Source: Asanoa sp. WMMD1127 (GTDB taxonomy: Bacteria > Actinomycetota > Actinomycetes > Mycobacteriales > Micromonosporaceae). From it: a DNA stretch of 64,000 nucleotides. Position numbers and translations under genes: made by a program. Shown here in pieces: positions 51,384-59,754 of the stretch. Where the stretch lies: positions 6,386,001 through 6,450,000 of the forward strand of contig NZ_JARUBP010000001.1 in NCBI RefSeq assembly GCF_029626225.1. The letters are read 5' to 3'. The notes below the pieces were generated by a model. It was not told where the DNA came from and ran no database searches. It saw only the letters and a program-made list of their open reading frames with translations. Numbering within the stretch: the stretch's first letter is position 1; each line of letters begins with the position of its first letter.

Positions 51384-52316
51384 TCAGTCGCCGCCGAGCG
51401 TGTCCAGGAGCGTCAGGGACGGCACGAAGAACAGGTTGCCGGTGACGGCGCGGGAGAAGTCGAGGATGCGGTCGTAGTTGCCCGTGGGGTTGCCGATGAA
51501 CATGTTGCGCAGCATCTGCTCCAGCACGGTTGGGCTGGCGGCGTACCCGACGAAGTAGGTGCCGAACTCCCCCTTGGCCGGGCTGCCGAACGGCATGTTG
51601 TCCCGCATGATCTTGACCTCGTCGCCGTCGGCGTCGGTGATCGTCGTCAGCAGGCGGTGCGCCGACGACGGGATCGCGTCGTCGGGAAGCTCCACGTTGG
51701 ACAGTTTGTCGCGACCGATGACGCGGTTCTGCTGCTCGACCGGCAGCGCGTTCCACGCGTCCAGGTCGTGCAGGTACTTCTGCACCACCAGGTAGCTGCC
51801 GCCGGCGAAGTCCGGGTCGTCCGCGCCGATCAGTGCGGCCTTCGCCGAGGCGTCGCCGGTCGGGTTCTCGGTGCCGTCGACGAAGCCGAGCAGGTCGCGG
51901 AAGTCGAAGAAGCGGAAGCCCTGCGCCTCGTCGACCGGCGTCACGATGCCGGCCAGCCGGGTCAGGATCTGCGTGGCGAGCTCGAAGCACAGGTCGGGCC
52001 GGCCGGCCCGGATGTGGAACACGACGTCGCCCGGTGTCGAGGGCGCCTCGTGCTTCTCGCCCCGGATGCGCGGCAGGGCGTGCAGGCGGGCCGGCGCCGG
52101 GCTGTCGAACAGCCGGCCCCAGACGGCCGCGCCGAACCCGACCACGCAGGACAGCTGCGCGTCGAGGTCGCGGAAGCCCACCGAGCGCACGAGACCGGAC
52201 AGGTCGCCGCACAGCTTCCGGGTACGCGCGGCCGCCTCGTCGCCCTCGTGGACGGTGACGACCAGCACGAGCGCGGCCCGACTGAGCGGCGCGAGCACCG
52301 CCTGTGGTTCGATCAT
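51384..52316 (-). CDS. Dye-decolorizing (Dyp-type) heme peroxidase
   Basis: 310 residues, class B-like length. The signature GFVDGTENP (GxxDG, distal Asp) lies at about residues 141-149; the proximal heme-ligand His is probably in SSAHRLL; the C-terminal FFVPSLTLLDTL matches the family. No Tat signal, so it is cytoplasmic or encapsulin-loaded, although no encapsulin gene is adjacent. It oxidises dyes or phenolics with H2O2. Confidence 0.92.
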   Translation of the reverse strand: MIEPQAVLAPLSRAALVLVVTVHEGDEAAARTRKLCGDLSGLVRSVGFRDLDAQLSCVVGFGAAVWGRLFDSPAPARLHALPRIRGEKHEAPSTPGDVVFHIRAGRPDLCFELATQILTRLAGIVTPVDEAQGFRFFDFRDLLGFVDGTENPTGDASAKAALIGADDPDFAGGSYLVVQKYLHDLDAWNALPVEQQNRVIGRDKLSNVELPDDAIPSSAHRLLTTITDADGDEVKIMRDNMPFGSPAKGEFGTYFVGYAASPTVLEQMLRNMFIGNPTGNYDRILDFSRAVTGNLFFVPSLTLLDTLGGD

Positions 52317-52339
52317 GGCGCCACGCTACCGCGCCCCGC

Positions 52340-52660
52340 TCAGTCGACGGCGCGCTCGACCTCGGTCCAGCTGACGTTGAGGGTGACCAGGGCGCCGTCG
52401 CCGGTGCCGGTCACGTGGTCGACCTGGGCACCGCTGACGTAGACGTCGTTCTCGAACTGCTCGCCCCGGTCGACCAGCAGGTAGCCGGTGGACATGTAGA
52501 GCTCGGCCGGGCCGGCCGGCAGCTCCGGGCGCACGTCGGTGTCGGGCTGCTGCACGGCCCCCACCTTGCCGACCGCCACACCGGCGGCATCCTGGACTTC
52601 CATGCCCGGCGAGACCTGGGCGATGGCGGGCTGGTCGGCGGTGGCGTCAACGGTGGACAT
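52340..52660 (-). CDS. Small hypothetical protein, PRC-barrel/DUF2171-like
   Basis: About 106 residues from the ATG at 52660; an in-frame TTG at 52693 is less likely. The core VSPGMEVQDAAGVAVGKVGAV resembles the first strands of PRC-barrel/DUF2171 proteins, then a Tyr-rich LYMSTGYLLVDRG. Function unknown. It stands between the TPR gene and the Dyp gene, all on the minus strand. Confidence 0.6.
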   Translation of the reverse strand: MSTVDATADQPAIAQVSPGMEVQDAAGVAVGKVGAVQQPDTDVRPELPAGPAELYMSTGYLLVDRGEQFENDVYVSGAQVDHVTGTGDGALVTLNVSWTEVERAVD

Positions 52661-52699
52661 GTGATCGAGGTTTCCCCGATCGTGCTCGATCAAAACCGG

Positions 52700-55435
52700 T
52701 CAGCCCGCGAGCGCCCGCTCGAGCTGACCGCGCAGCGCCGCCTCGTCGTCGGGCACCAGGGCCAGCGCGTCGGACAGGACCGAGCGAGCCTCGTCCGACC
52801 GGCCCTCCGCCTGCAGCAGCTGGCCGTGCAGCAGGCCCGCGAAGCCGACCTGGGTGCCGGCGCCGAGCGACCGGAACCCGTCGACGGCCCGGGCCGCCCG
52901 CAGGATCGCCTCGGCGACCCGGTCGGTGCGGTCCAGCAGCCGGGCCGCGTCGTAGTCGAGCATCGCCCGTTCCCAGACGGCGTGCGGCTCGGCGGGCAGC
53001 GCCGCCGCGGCCGTGTCGGCCTCGGCCAGCGCGGCCAGCGCGGTCTCGGGCTGGCCGGCCCAGAGCAGCGAGGTGGCGTGCCGGCGGCGGGCCCGCAGCG
53101 CGTCGACCGGGCGGCCGGCGACGCTCCAGCTGGCGGCCGCGTCGGCGAACCGGCCGGCCGCGCTGGCGTCGCGGTCGAGCCGGTCGAGCGCCTCCGCCAG
53201 CCGCTCGGTGACCCGGGCCAGCTGCTCCGGCTCGTCGCGGGCGGCGATCGCGGTGGTCAGCGCGGTCAGCTGGGCGACCACGGACTCGTGTTCGGACAGT
53301 TCCTGGTAGACGGCCACCAGCAGGTCGCGCACGGCCAGCGCCTGCTCGTCGCCGGCGGCGTCGAGGGCGGCCAGCGCCTCCTCGCCGACCTCGGCCGCGT
53401 CCAGCGCCCGGCCGGCGTTGAGGTAGGCGATGGCCAGCTCGTACTGGGTGTGCGGCACGGTCTCCCGGTCGCCGGCGGCGGTCAGCGCGGCGATCTCCTC
53501 GACGAGCGGGGCGATGGCCTCGGCGGCGCGGGCCGAGTTGGCCAGCAAGCCGGCCCGTTGCCGCGCGACCAGCCGGCGCAGCGTGGCGCCGCAGGGCACC
53601 GCGTGCCCCTCGTCGAAGGCGTCGAGGGCCTCGTCGAAGCGGCCGAGCTGGCGCAGCGTGACGCCGTGCAGCAGGCAGGCGTGGGCCAGCTCGTCCGGCG
53701 GGCCGGCCGGCCGGAACCGCTCCCGGGCCGCGCCGGCCGCGACCTCGGCCTCCTCGATCTCGCCGAGCCGGCCGAGCGCCTGCGCCCGCAGCGCGAGGAT
53801 CTGGCCCCGCACGGACGGGTCCTCGGCCACGTCGGCGTGCTCCTCGGCCACCCGGCCGGTGGCGACCGACTCGGCGAGCCGGCCGGCGGCGGCGTGCGCG
53901 TAGGCCAGCCGCAGGTGGGCCCGGGCCAGCCGCTCGGCGCCGCCGTGCCCGAGCAGGAAAGCGGTCGACTCCTCGATCAGCGCGCCGCCCTCGTCGACGC
54001 GACCCTGCCGGAGCAGGCCCATCCCGAGCCGGCCGCGGACGACCTGGCGGCGCACCTCGTCGCCGGCCGTCGCGTAGAGCGCGTCCGCCTGCCGCCAGGC
54101 CTGTTCGGCGGCCGCGTCGTCCTCGCGGTCGGCGGCCGCGCTGCCCGCGCCGTCGAGCCGCCGGGCCTGCTGCAAGGGGGTCAGCGGACCCGCACCGTAG
54201 CGGTCGTCGAACGCCGCCCAGGCCGCGAACGCCGCCTCCTCACGCCGCTCCCGGAACGCGGTGTCGGCCAGGTCGAGCAGCTCGTCGGGCCCGTCGGTCG
54301 GCGGCACGGGCTCGGTCCACACAGGAGCGACTGGCACCGGCGCGGAGGTTGGCGGCGGCGCCAGCCGGGAACCCGCCGCGGCCAGTGCGACACCCTCTCC
54401 GAGCGGCGTCGCGGCCAGCGTCCGGCGCACCTGCTCGGACTGGTGGCCGGTGCCGTTGCGCGCGTCGAACCGGGCGGCCAGGTCGAGCGCCCGCGCCGTC
54501 AGCTCCTCGGCGACCGCGCCGACCGGTCGCCCGCCGACGGTCAGCCCGGAGTGCCGGTCGAGCCGGCCCAGCACCAGCGCCGCCGCGGCCGAGAAGTTCA
54601 TCGTCGCGAGCGGGGTCGGCGACCGCTCCAGCCAGTCGAGGTGCCGCTCGACGATCTCCAGGCCGAGCGCCTCGTTGCCGGTCAGCGCGCAGAACACGAC
54701 GTGGTCGGCGATGTCGGCGAGGTCGGCCAGCCGCGTGCGGTGCAGCCGGTACGCGCGGCGGTGCGCGTCGCGGGCCGCCTCGGCCCGCCCGGTGCGCAGG
54801 TAGGGCCGCAGCAGCGTCGTGTAGATCGACTGAGGCTGCTCGGTGCAGGAGAGCCGGCCCGCCAGCACCGGCTCGGCGAGCGCGATGGCCTCCTCGTCGC
54901 GGCCGCGCACGGCCAGCCAGTGTGCCTTGCCGGTCGGGTCGCAGCCGACGCAGTCCGACAGGTCGTCGCGCGGCGCCGCGCTCCACCGGTCGAACCACCG
55001 CTCCGCGGCCTCGAGGTCGCCGACGTGCCGGGCGACGTAGTGCCGGTGCGCGTAGACCGCGTGCGGGCTGTGCCCACCGGCCCGCCAGCGGCGCTCCATG
55101 TCGTCGAGCACGTCGGTCGTGCGCGCCAACGGGATCTCCGGGAACTTGGTCATCGCGCTGACCATGGCCTTGAACGACCAGAGCAGGTGGTGCGTCCACC
55201 GGCCGTACCGCACCGGGTCCTGATCGAACTCGGTCAGGCACCAGCTGAACGTGACGAACGAGCGCGCCGGCTCGCCACCGTAGACGTAGCCCGTCGTGGC
55301 CAGCATCCGGGCCTCGAACGCCTCGTCGGCCAGGCGCTGCGCGTCGGCGTGGGCGATCGCCTGCTCCAGCAGGGCGATCTGGGCGGCGCCGTAGGGCATC
55401 TCGCGGGCCTGGTCGAGCATGTCGGTGACGTTCAC
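52700..55435 (-). CDS. Large tetratricopeptide-repeat protein coupled to an HSP90 homologue
   Basis: 911 residues, Ala- and Leu-rich helical repeats of TPR type throughout; a Pro-rich linker (about 375-400, PPPTSAPVPVAPVWTEPVPP) splits it into two solenoids. There is no enzymatic motif; the N-terminal half has a Cys cluster DDLSDCVGCDP. The GTG at 55435 overlaps the HSP90 stop (GTGA) with GGAGGG six bases ahead, so the two proteins should be made together. A co-chaperone or client adaptor is the natural inference, since eukaryotic HSP90 partners also use TPRs. Confidence 0.82.
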   Translation of the reverse strand: MNVTDMLDQAREMPYGAAQIALLEQAIAHADAQRLADEAFEARMLATTGYVYGGEPARSFVTFSWCLTEFDQDPVRYGRWTHHLLWSFKAMVSAMTKFPEIPLARTTDVLDDMERRWRAGGHSPHAVYAHRHYVARHVGDLEAAERWFDRWSAAPRDDLSDCVGCDPTGKAHWLAVRGRDEEAIALAEPVLAGRLSCTEQPQSIYTTLLRPYLRTGRAEAARDAHRRAYRLHRTRLADLADIADHVVFCALTGNEALGLEIVERHLDWLERSPTPLATMNFSAAAALVLGRLDRHSGLTVGGRPVGAVAEELTARALDLAARFDARNGTGHQSEQVRRTLAATPLGEGVALAAAGSRLAPPPTSAPVPVAPVWTEPVPPTDGPDELLDLADTAFRERREEAAFAAWAAFDDRYGAGPLTPLQQARRLDGAGSAAADREDDAAAEQAWRQADALYATAGDEVRRQVVRGRLGMGLLRQGRVDEGGALIEESTAFLLGHGGAERLARAHLRLAYAHAAAGRLAESVATGRVAEEHADVAEDPSVRGQILALRAQALGRLGEIEEAEVAAGAARERFRPAGPPDELAHACLLHGVTLRQLGRFDEALDAFDEGHAVPCGATLRRLVARQRAGLLANSARAAEAIAPLVEEIAALTAAGDRETVPHTQYELAIAYLNAGRALDAAEVGEEALAALDAAGDEQALAVRDLLVAVYQELSEHESVVAQLTALTTAIAARDEPEQLARVTERLAEALDRLDRDASAAGRFADAAASWSVAGRPVDALRARRRHATSLLWAGQPETALAALAEADTAAAALPAEPHAVWERAMLDYDAARLLDRTDRVAEAILRAARAVDGFRSLGAGTQVGFAGLLHGQLLQAEGRSDEARSVLSDALALVPDDEAALRGQLERALAG

Positions 55436-57204
55436 GCGCCGCCCTCCTCGGTGGGCACGGCGCGGTCGAGCAGCCCCAGGAACGAGCGGTTGAGCAGGGC
55501 GGCGTCGGCCGGGCGGATGGGGTGGTAGCCGAGCAGCAGCGCCTGGCCGTAGAGCGCCTCGACGGCGAGCTCGACCAGGTCGGCGGCGGGCAGCACGATG
55601 ACCCGGCGGACCAGCGCGTTGCGGTGGTTGAGCACGAGCTGCGGCCGGGTGTCGGCCCGCCGGTCGTCGAGCGCCGACAGCACGTCGGCCCAGACCGGGT
55701 CGGCCTTGTCGCGGGTGGCCCGCAGCTCCTGCCGGAACGCGGTCTCGCGGTCGACCAGGTAGAGCGCCGGCACGGTGGCCGGGTCGAAGGCCCGCAGCAC
55801 CACCTCGCAACCGAGGCGGTCCATGGCCCGCTGCGCGGCGACGGCGAACCCGCGCAGACCGATCTCGACGCCCGGGTCGAGGGTCTCGAACCGGGTGGCC
55901 AGGTCGCTCGGGTCGAGGCGCTCGATCCGGACACCCCGCTCGACCTGGGCCAGCCGCTCGATGATCTCGGTGTCGTAGGTGTAGCCGGCGTTGACCAGCG
56001 CCAGGTCCTGCGCGGCGGCGACGCCGGCGAGCTGCCGGAACTGGTCGGTGGTGGCGCTGTAGCGGATCACGCCGTGCCGCTCGCCGAACTCGCGCAGCGT
56101 CATCCGGCCGACGTTGGTCTCCATCGGCCACCAGGTCGCGACCAGGTCGAGCATCACGTCGTCGTGCAGCGCCAGCGCCTTGACGCCCAAATGGTGCACG
56201 TGGAGGAACTCGCCCAGCCGGCGCGGGTCGGTGCGGGCCAGCCGGACCAGCCAGCCGCGCAGCTGGTCGCCGAGCGCCTCGCGGGTGCTGTCGAGCAGGC
56301 CGTCCTCGTAGAGCGCCTCGCGGCTGGCGGTCGGGCGCAGCTCGCTCGTGTCGACCACGCAGCGGGCGAAGAACGCCCAGTCCGGCAGCAGGCCTTCGGC
56401 GCTCTCGGCGAGCAGCATACGCTTGAGGTAGACCCGGTGGCCGCCGCGGTGGGCCGGGTTGAGCGCCTGCGGCATGACGAACGCGGCCCCGGTCAGGCCG
56501 GCCTCGGGCACCGACAGCGGGATCACGTCGAAGGGGGTCAGGCCCATGGTGCGTTCGGCGTACGCCGTCCAGGCGCGCCCGCCACCGGACTCCCACGGCG
56601 CGCTGACGACCGGACCCGTGGTCGGCGTGCCGTCGACGGTGACCTCGACCGGGAGCTGGTCGCCGTAGAGCCGGGCCAGCTCGAGCACCGTGGTCGGCCC
56701 GAACCAGCTCTGCGCCCCCGGCCGCGGCACCAGCGTGACGGTGGTGCCGACGGGCCGCTCCTCGTCGACGGTCTCGACCAGGTAGCGCCCGTCGTCGTAG
56801 CCGGTCCACCGGACCGTCTCGCCGCCGGCCGCCCGGGTCAGCACGACGATCTCCCGCGCGACCAGGAAGCACGAGAGCAGGCCGATGCCGAACTGCCCGA
56901 GGAACTCGTGGCGGGCGAACCCGAGGTCGTCGCGTTTGGAGCTGCGGCCGATCGTGGCGAGCAGCTCGTGCACCTGGGCCCGGGTCAGGCCCACGCCGGA
57001 GTCGGTGACCCGCAGGCCGTCGCCGGTGGTCTCGATCGCCACCACGCCCGGCGCGCCCGGCTCGGCCAGGCGGCGGGCGGTGATCGCGTCGACGGCGTTC
57101 TGCAGCAGCTCGCGGACGTAGACCCGCGGGCTGGCGTAGAGATGGTGGCTGAGCAGGTCGACCAGGCCGGCGAGGTCGACCTGGAAGGTGCGGTGAGCGT
57201 CCAT
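55432..57204 (-). CDS. HSP90-family (HtpG-like) GHKL ATPase
   Basis: 590 residues. N-terminal ATPase motifs: RELLQNAVDAI (Glu/Asn of the N box), VTDSGVGLT (DxGxG), IGRSSKRDD (ATP lid) and GQFGIGLLSCF. The middle domain contains VYLKRMLLAE and a catalytic-Arg-type SREALYEDGLL. It diverges from housekeeping HtpG (for example SC in place of SA after GIGL). Start ATG 57204; upstream codons are non-coding. First gene of a two-gene operon with the TPR protein. Confidence 0.9.
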   Translation of the reverse strand: MDAHRTFQVDLAGLVDLLSHHLYASPRVYVRELLQNAVDAITARRLAEPGAPGVVAIETTGDGLRVTDSGVGLTRAQVHELLATIGRSSKRDDLGFARHEFLGQFGIGLLSCFLVAREIVVLTRAAGGETVRWTGYDDGRYLVETVDEERPVGTTVTLVPRPGAQSWFGPTTVLELARLYGDQLPVEVTVDGTPTTGPVVSAPWESGGGRAWTAYAERTMGLTPFDVIPLSVPEAGLTGAAFVMPQALNPAHRGGHRVYLKRMLLAESAEGLLPDWAFFARCVVDTSELRPTASREALYEDGLLDSTREALGDQLRGWLVRLARTDPRRLGEFLHVHHLGVKALALHDDVMLDLVATWWPMETNVGRMTLREFGERHGVIRYSATTDQFRQLAGVAAAQDLALVNAGYTYDTEIIERLAQVERGVRIERLDPSDLATRFETLDPGVEIGLRGFAVAAQRAMDRLGCEVVLRAFDPATVPALYLVDRETAFRQELRATRDKADPVWADVLSALDDRRADTRPQLVLNHRNALVRRVIVLPAADLVELAVEALYGQALLLGYHPIRPADAALLNRSFLGLLDRAVPTEEGGA

Positions 57205-57548
57205 GGCGGTGCCAAGGTACCGCCTGCCCGGCGCGCCCGTGGTCCCGCTGGTGGGCGACGTGCACGGTGGCCGCCGTCGGGCCACGGCGGCCACCCTCGG
57301 CAATGTCCGGGGCACTTCTGTCGCCGCAATGACAATTGCCATTGCCGCAACCCCATGGTGTGCGATTGACTTGCGTTCGTCAGCATCCATACTGGACATC
57401 GGACGACGTGGTTTACCGACCGCCGATCCATATGCAACGCTTGTTGGTTCAGCAGAGCCCGACCAACGAATGAACCAACAAATTCATTTCACGCGACAGG
57501 TGATTCACCCGGAACGACCACCCGCTCCACCCGAGTCGAGGGAGCCCG
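57205..57548. promoter_or_regulatory. Divergent regulatory region between HSP90 and Crp genes
   Basis: 344 bases, lower in G+C than the flanks. GCAATG-N8-CATTGC (57326-57345) is a 20-bp inverted repeat. TTGACT (57366-57371), 16 nt and CATACT (57388-57393) form a plus-strand promoter for the Crp gene. In its leader, TTGTTGGTTCA and TGAACCAACAA (57441-57451 with 57471-57481) form a perfect 11-bp inverted repeat with a 19-nt loop. No gene is seen. Confidence 0.6.
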
Positions 57549-58283
57549 ATGGCCGACGATTCCGCGCGCGCCTTCACCGCCACGCTGTCCCGGTGCCCGC
57601 TGTTCCGCGGGCTGCCGCCGGGCGCCCTGGCCGACCTGTCGGCGCAGGTGACGCCGTTCACCGTGAGCCCCGGTTCGATCCTCTGGAACCAGGGCGACGA
57701 GCCGCTGGACCTGGTCGTGGTGCAGAGCGGGCTGCTCTGCGAGTTCCAGCCCAGCGCCTCCGGTCGCCGCTCGGTGCTCCATGTCAAAGGCCCGCCGCAC
57801 GCGGTCGGCGACATCGCCGTATTCGACCGCCGCCCCCATCTCGCGGCCGTGGAAACACTCCGGGAAAGCGTCATTCTCGCGATTCCCGCGGAACCGGTGG
57901 TCGCGCTGGCCGCCGCCTCGGTCACGCTCACCCAGAACGTCATCACGCAATTCGCGGGGCACGTGCGGAGCCTGGCCGAACAACGCGCGGACCTGATGAT
58001 TCTCGACCTGGCCCGCCGCGTCGCGAAGGCGCTGTTGCGAATGGCCCGCCACAGCGACCCGATGACCGTCGACATCGGCGTGACGGTGTTGGCCAACCTG
58101 GCCGGCGGCGCACGCCAGTCGGTCAGCGCGGTGCTGTCGCGCCTCGAACGCCGCGGCTGGCTCGCCCTCGAACCGGGCCGCATCCTCCTGCTCGACGTCG
58201 CCGCCCTCCGCCGCTACGTCGGCCTGGCCGCGACCAACGCGCCGACCGAGCCGCGCGACACGGTGCCGCCGCTGGCGGGATGA
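57549..58283 (+). CDS. Crp/Fnr-family transcriptional regulator
   Basis: 244 residues. Cyclic-nucleotide-binding-like domain about 15-130 (CPLFRGLPPGALADLSAQ, PPHAVGDIAVFDRRPH). C-terminal winged helix about 165-230 with LANLAGGARQSVSAVLSRLERRGW. The cAMP-contact residues are not the E. coli set (GDIAVF in place of GELAL), so the effector is uncertain. Divergent from the HSP90-TPR operon and likely to control it or itself through the inverted repeats. Confidence 0.88.
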   Translation: MADDSARAFTATLSRCPLFRGLPPGALADLSAQVTPFTVSPGSILWNQGDEPLDLVVVQSGLLCEFQPSASGRRSVLHVKGPPHAVGDIAVFDRRPHLAAVETLRESVILAIPAEPVVALAAASVTLTQNVITQFAGHVRSLAEQRADLMILDLARRVAKALLRMARHSDPMTVDIGVTVLANLAGGARQSVSAVLSRLERRGWLALEPGRILLLDVAALRRYVGLAATNAPTEPRDTVPPLAG

Positions 58284-58290
58284 TGCCGGC

Positions 58291-58707
58291 ATGGCGACGT
58301 TCCTGCTGACCTGGAACCCGAAGGCCTGGCCGGACGCCGACTACGCGGCCGCGGTGGCCGCCACGGCGGCCGGTCGGCCGGTGACCCGCCGGTGGGGCGT
58401 GGGCCAGCGCCGGTCCGGCATCTCCCCCGGTGACCGCGCCTTCCTCGTGCGGGTGGTACGCGACCGGGGCATCGTCGGGGCCGGTCGGTTCACCGGCGAG
58501 CTCTACGTCGAGCCCCACCCGGACCGCCCCCGCGCGTACGCCGACGTGGAGTTCGACCTGCTGCTCCCTCTGGCCGACCGGTTGCCACCCCACCTGCTCA
58601 AGGCCCGCGTGCCAGGCGTGGCCTGGGACCACCTCCAGGCCAGCGGCATCGCGGTCCACCCACCCCACGACGCCGCCCTCGAAGACCTGTGGGCGACCCA
58701 CGCGTAG
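58291..58707 (+). CDS. EVE/PUA-like domain protein
   Basis: 138 residues. FLLTWNPKAWPD at the start, W35-G and GDRAFLVRVVRDRGIVGAGRF in the middle resemble the EVE-like modified-base-binding fold found alone and attached to HNH or McrB restriction proteins. Here it stands alone, seven bases after the Crp gene, so it is co-transcribed. Binding of modified nucleic acid is inferred from the fold resemblance only. Confidence 0.62.
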   Translation: MATFLLTWNPKAWPDADYAAAVAATAAGRPVTRRWGVGQRRSGISPGDRAFLVRVVRDRGIVGAGRFTGELYVEPHPDRPRAYADVEFDLLLPLADRLPPHLLKARVPGVAWDHLQASGIAVHPPHDAALEDLWATHA

Positions 58708-58838
58708 AACGCTTTCCTGAGCGCCGCATCTCATTCGTATCTTTTCCGACCCGATCAAATTGCCTACTCCGCAGATTGGCATATCGCTCTTCGCCATTTG
58801 GGGCGGACAGGAGCGTCGATGCCTTGAACAATATAAGC

Positions 58839-59192
58839 ATGCGGCAGCTCCAGTTGTTCACCAGGCACGAAGTGGCTGCCATGCGCGACCGGAGCAGGGC
58901 CCGCAACTATTCTCCGGAAGGTCAGGAATTCCGTCGCCAACACGCACGCCACCGGGCGTGGGGGTTGGCGCGACGCCACGCCGAGAAGCAGCGCCACATC
59001 CGCGATCGCGCGATGACTCAGCCTGACCCCGGACGGATGGGCGGCCGAGCCGTCGGCGCCCGTCGGCGAGGCTGGCGTCGTCGTAACGCCAGCATCTGCG
59101 CCTGGCACCATCGACCTAAGGGGCTCCCACAGCGAGCAGCCCGACCAACCGCGAGGTGGTCAACCATCGGCGAACTCCGACAGGCTCGATAG
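58839..59192 (+). CDS. Small basic hypothetical protein
   Basis: About 117 residues from the ATG at 58839 (MRQLQLFTRHEVAAMRDRSR). The first 70 residues are Arg-rich and helical (RNYSPEGQEFRRQHARHRAW, GLARRHAEKQRHIRDRAM), a type of short protein I have the impression is common in Micromonosporaceae. The tail (GRRRRNASICAWHHRPKG) may be read-through past the conserved part. No ribosome site; AATATAAGC just before the ATG is A/T-rich and could be the -10 of a leaderless mRNA. Confidence 0.45.
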   Translation: MRQLQLFTRHEVAAMRDRSRARNYSPEGQEFRRQHARHRAWGLARRHAEKQRHIRDRAMTQPDPGRMGGRAVGARRRGWRRRNASICAWHHRPKGLPQRAARPTARWSTIGELRQAR

Positions 59193-59754
59193 TCGGATCT
59201 ACGGAACCGAGCCAGTAGAGATACAGGGCCCGACAAGGACCGGATCAAATCTGTTCGGGACGTTTCATTCGAGAGGATCAGCGTCTCCAGAGCCGATCAG
59301 CATTCGCCATCCCGCCTTTCCGACCCACCGCCTCGTTCTCAGGGAAACTGGCCTTCTTCGGAAAGAATTAACCTGTGGCCGCCCGAGACCGAGACCGCCC
59401 CGCGCAGTTCACCACCGCTCAACCGCTTTCCCACGTCTCCTGTCCCCGCCCGCGATCGCCTCGGCGCCCGTCGTAGCCGCGACCCAACCCGTCGCCGCCG
59501 CGACCGCCCTGCGCGATCCGCGACTCCTCGAACGCCTTCCCATGACCTGTCTCGGCCCGCGACCAATCGGCGCGGCCCTAACCCGACCGTGTTCCCGCCA
59601 CCCGACGCGGCGCGCGACAGCCCGGCCGCTTCCCCGCGACCACCCAACGCGGTGCGCGACAGCCCCGACCGCGTCCCCGCCTTCAGGCCCCCGCCTTCAG
59701 GCGCGGCATACACCGGCCGACGCTCCAAGGAAGCGACCTGGCAGGGGCCCCGGC
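59193..59754. repeat. Gene-free C-rich stretch with a 42-bp tandem duplication
   Basis: 562 bases without a credible gene. Two adjacent diverged copies (59599-59640 and 59641-59681) share CGCGACAGCCC and TCCCCGC blocks. The plus strand is strongly C-rich from about 59390 to 59700. The open frame crossing it on the minus strand continues out of frame with LtrA and is not a gene. Confidence 0.5.

Noticed and set aside
52700-57265. A single 1521-residue protein fusing TPR repeats to an upstream region
   Set aside because: The upstream third is out of frame with the clear HSP90 gene, and a GTG with a strong ribosome site at 55435 starts the TPR protein.
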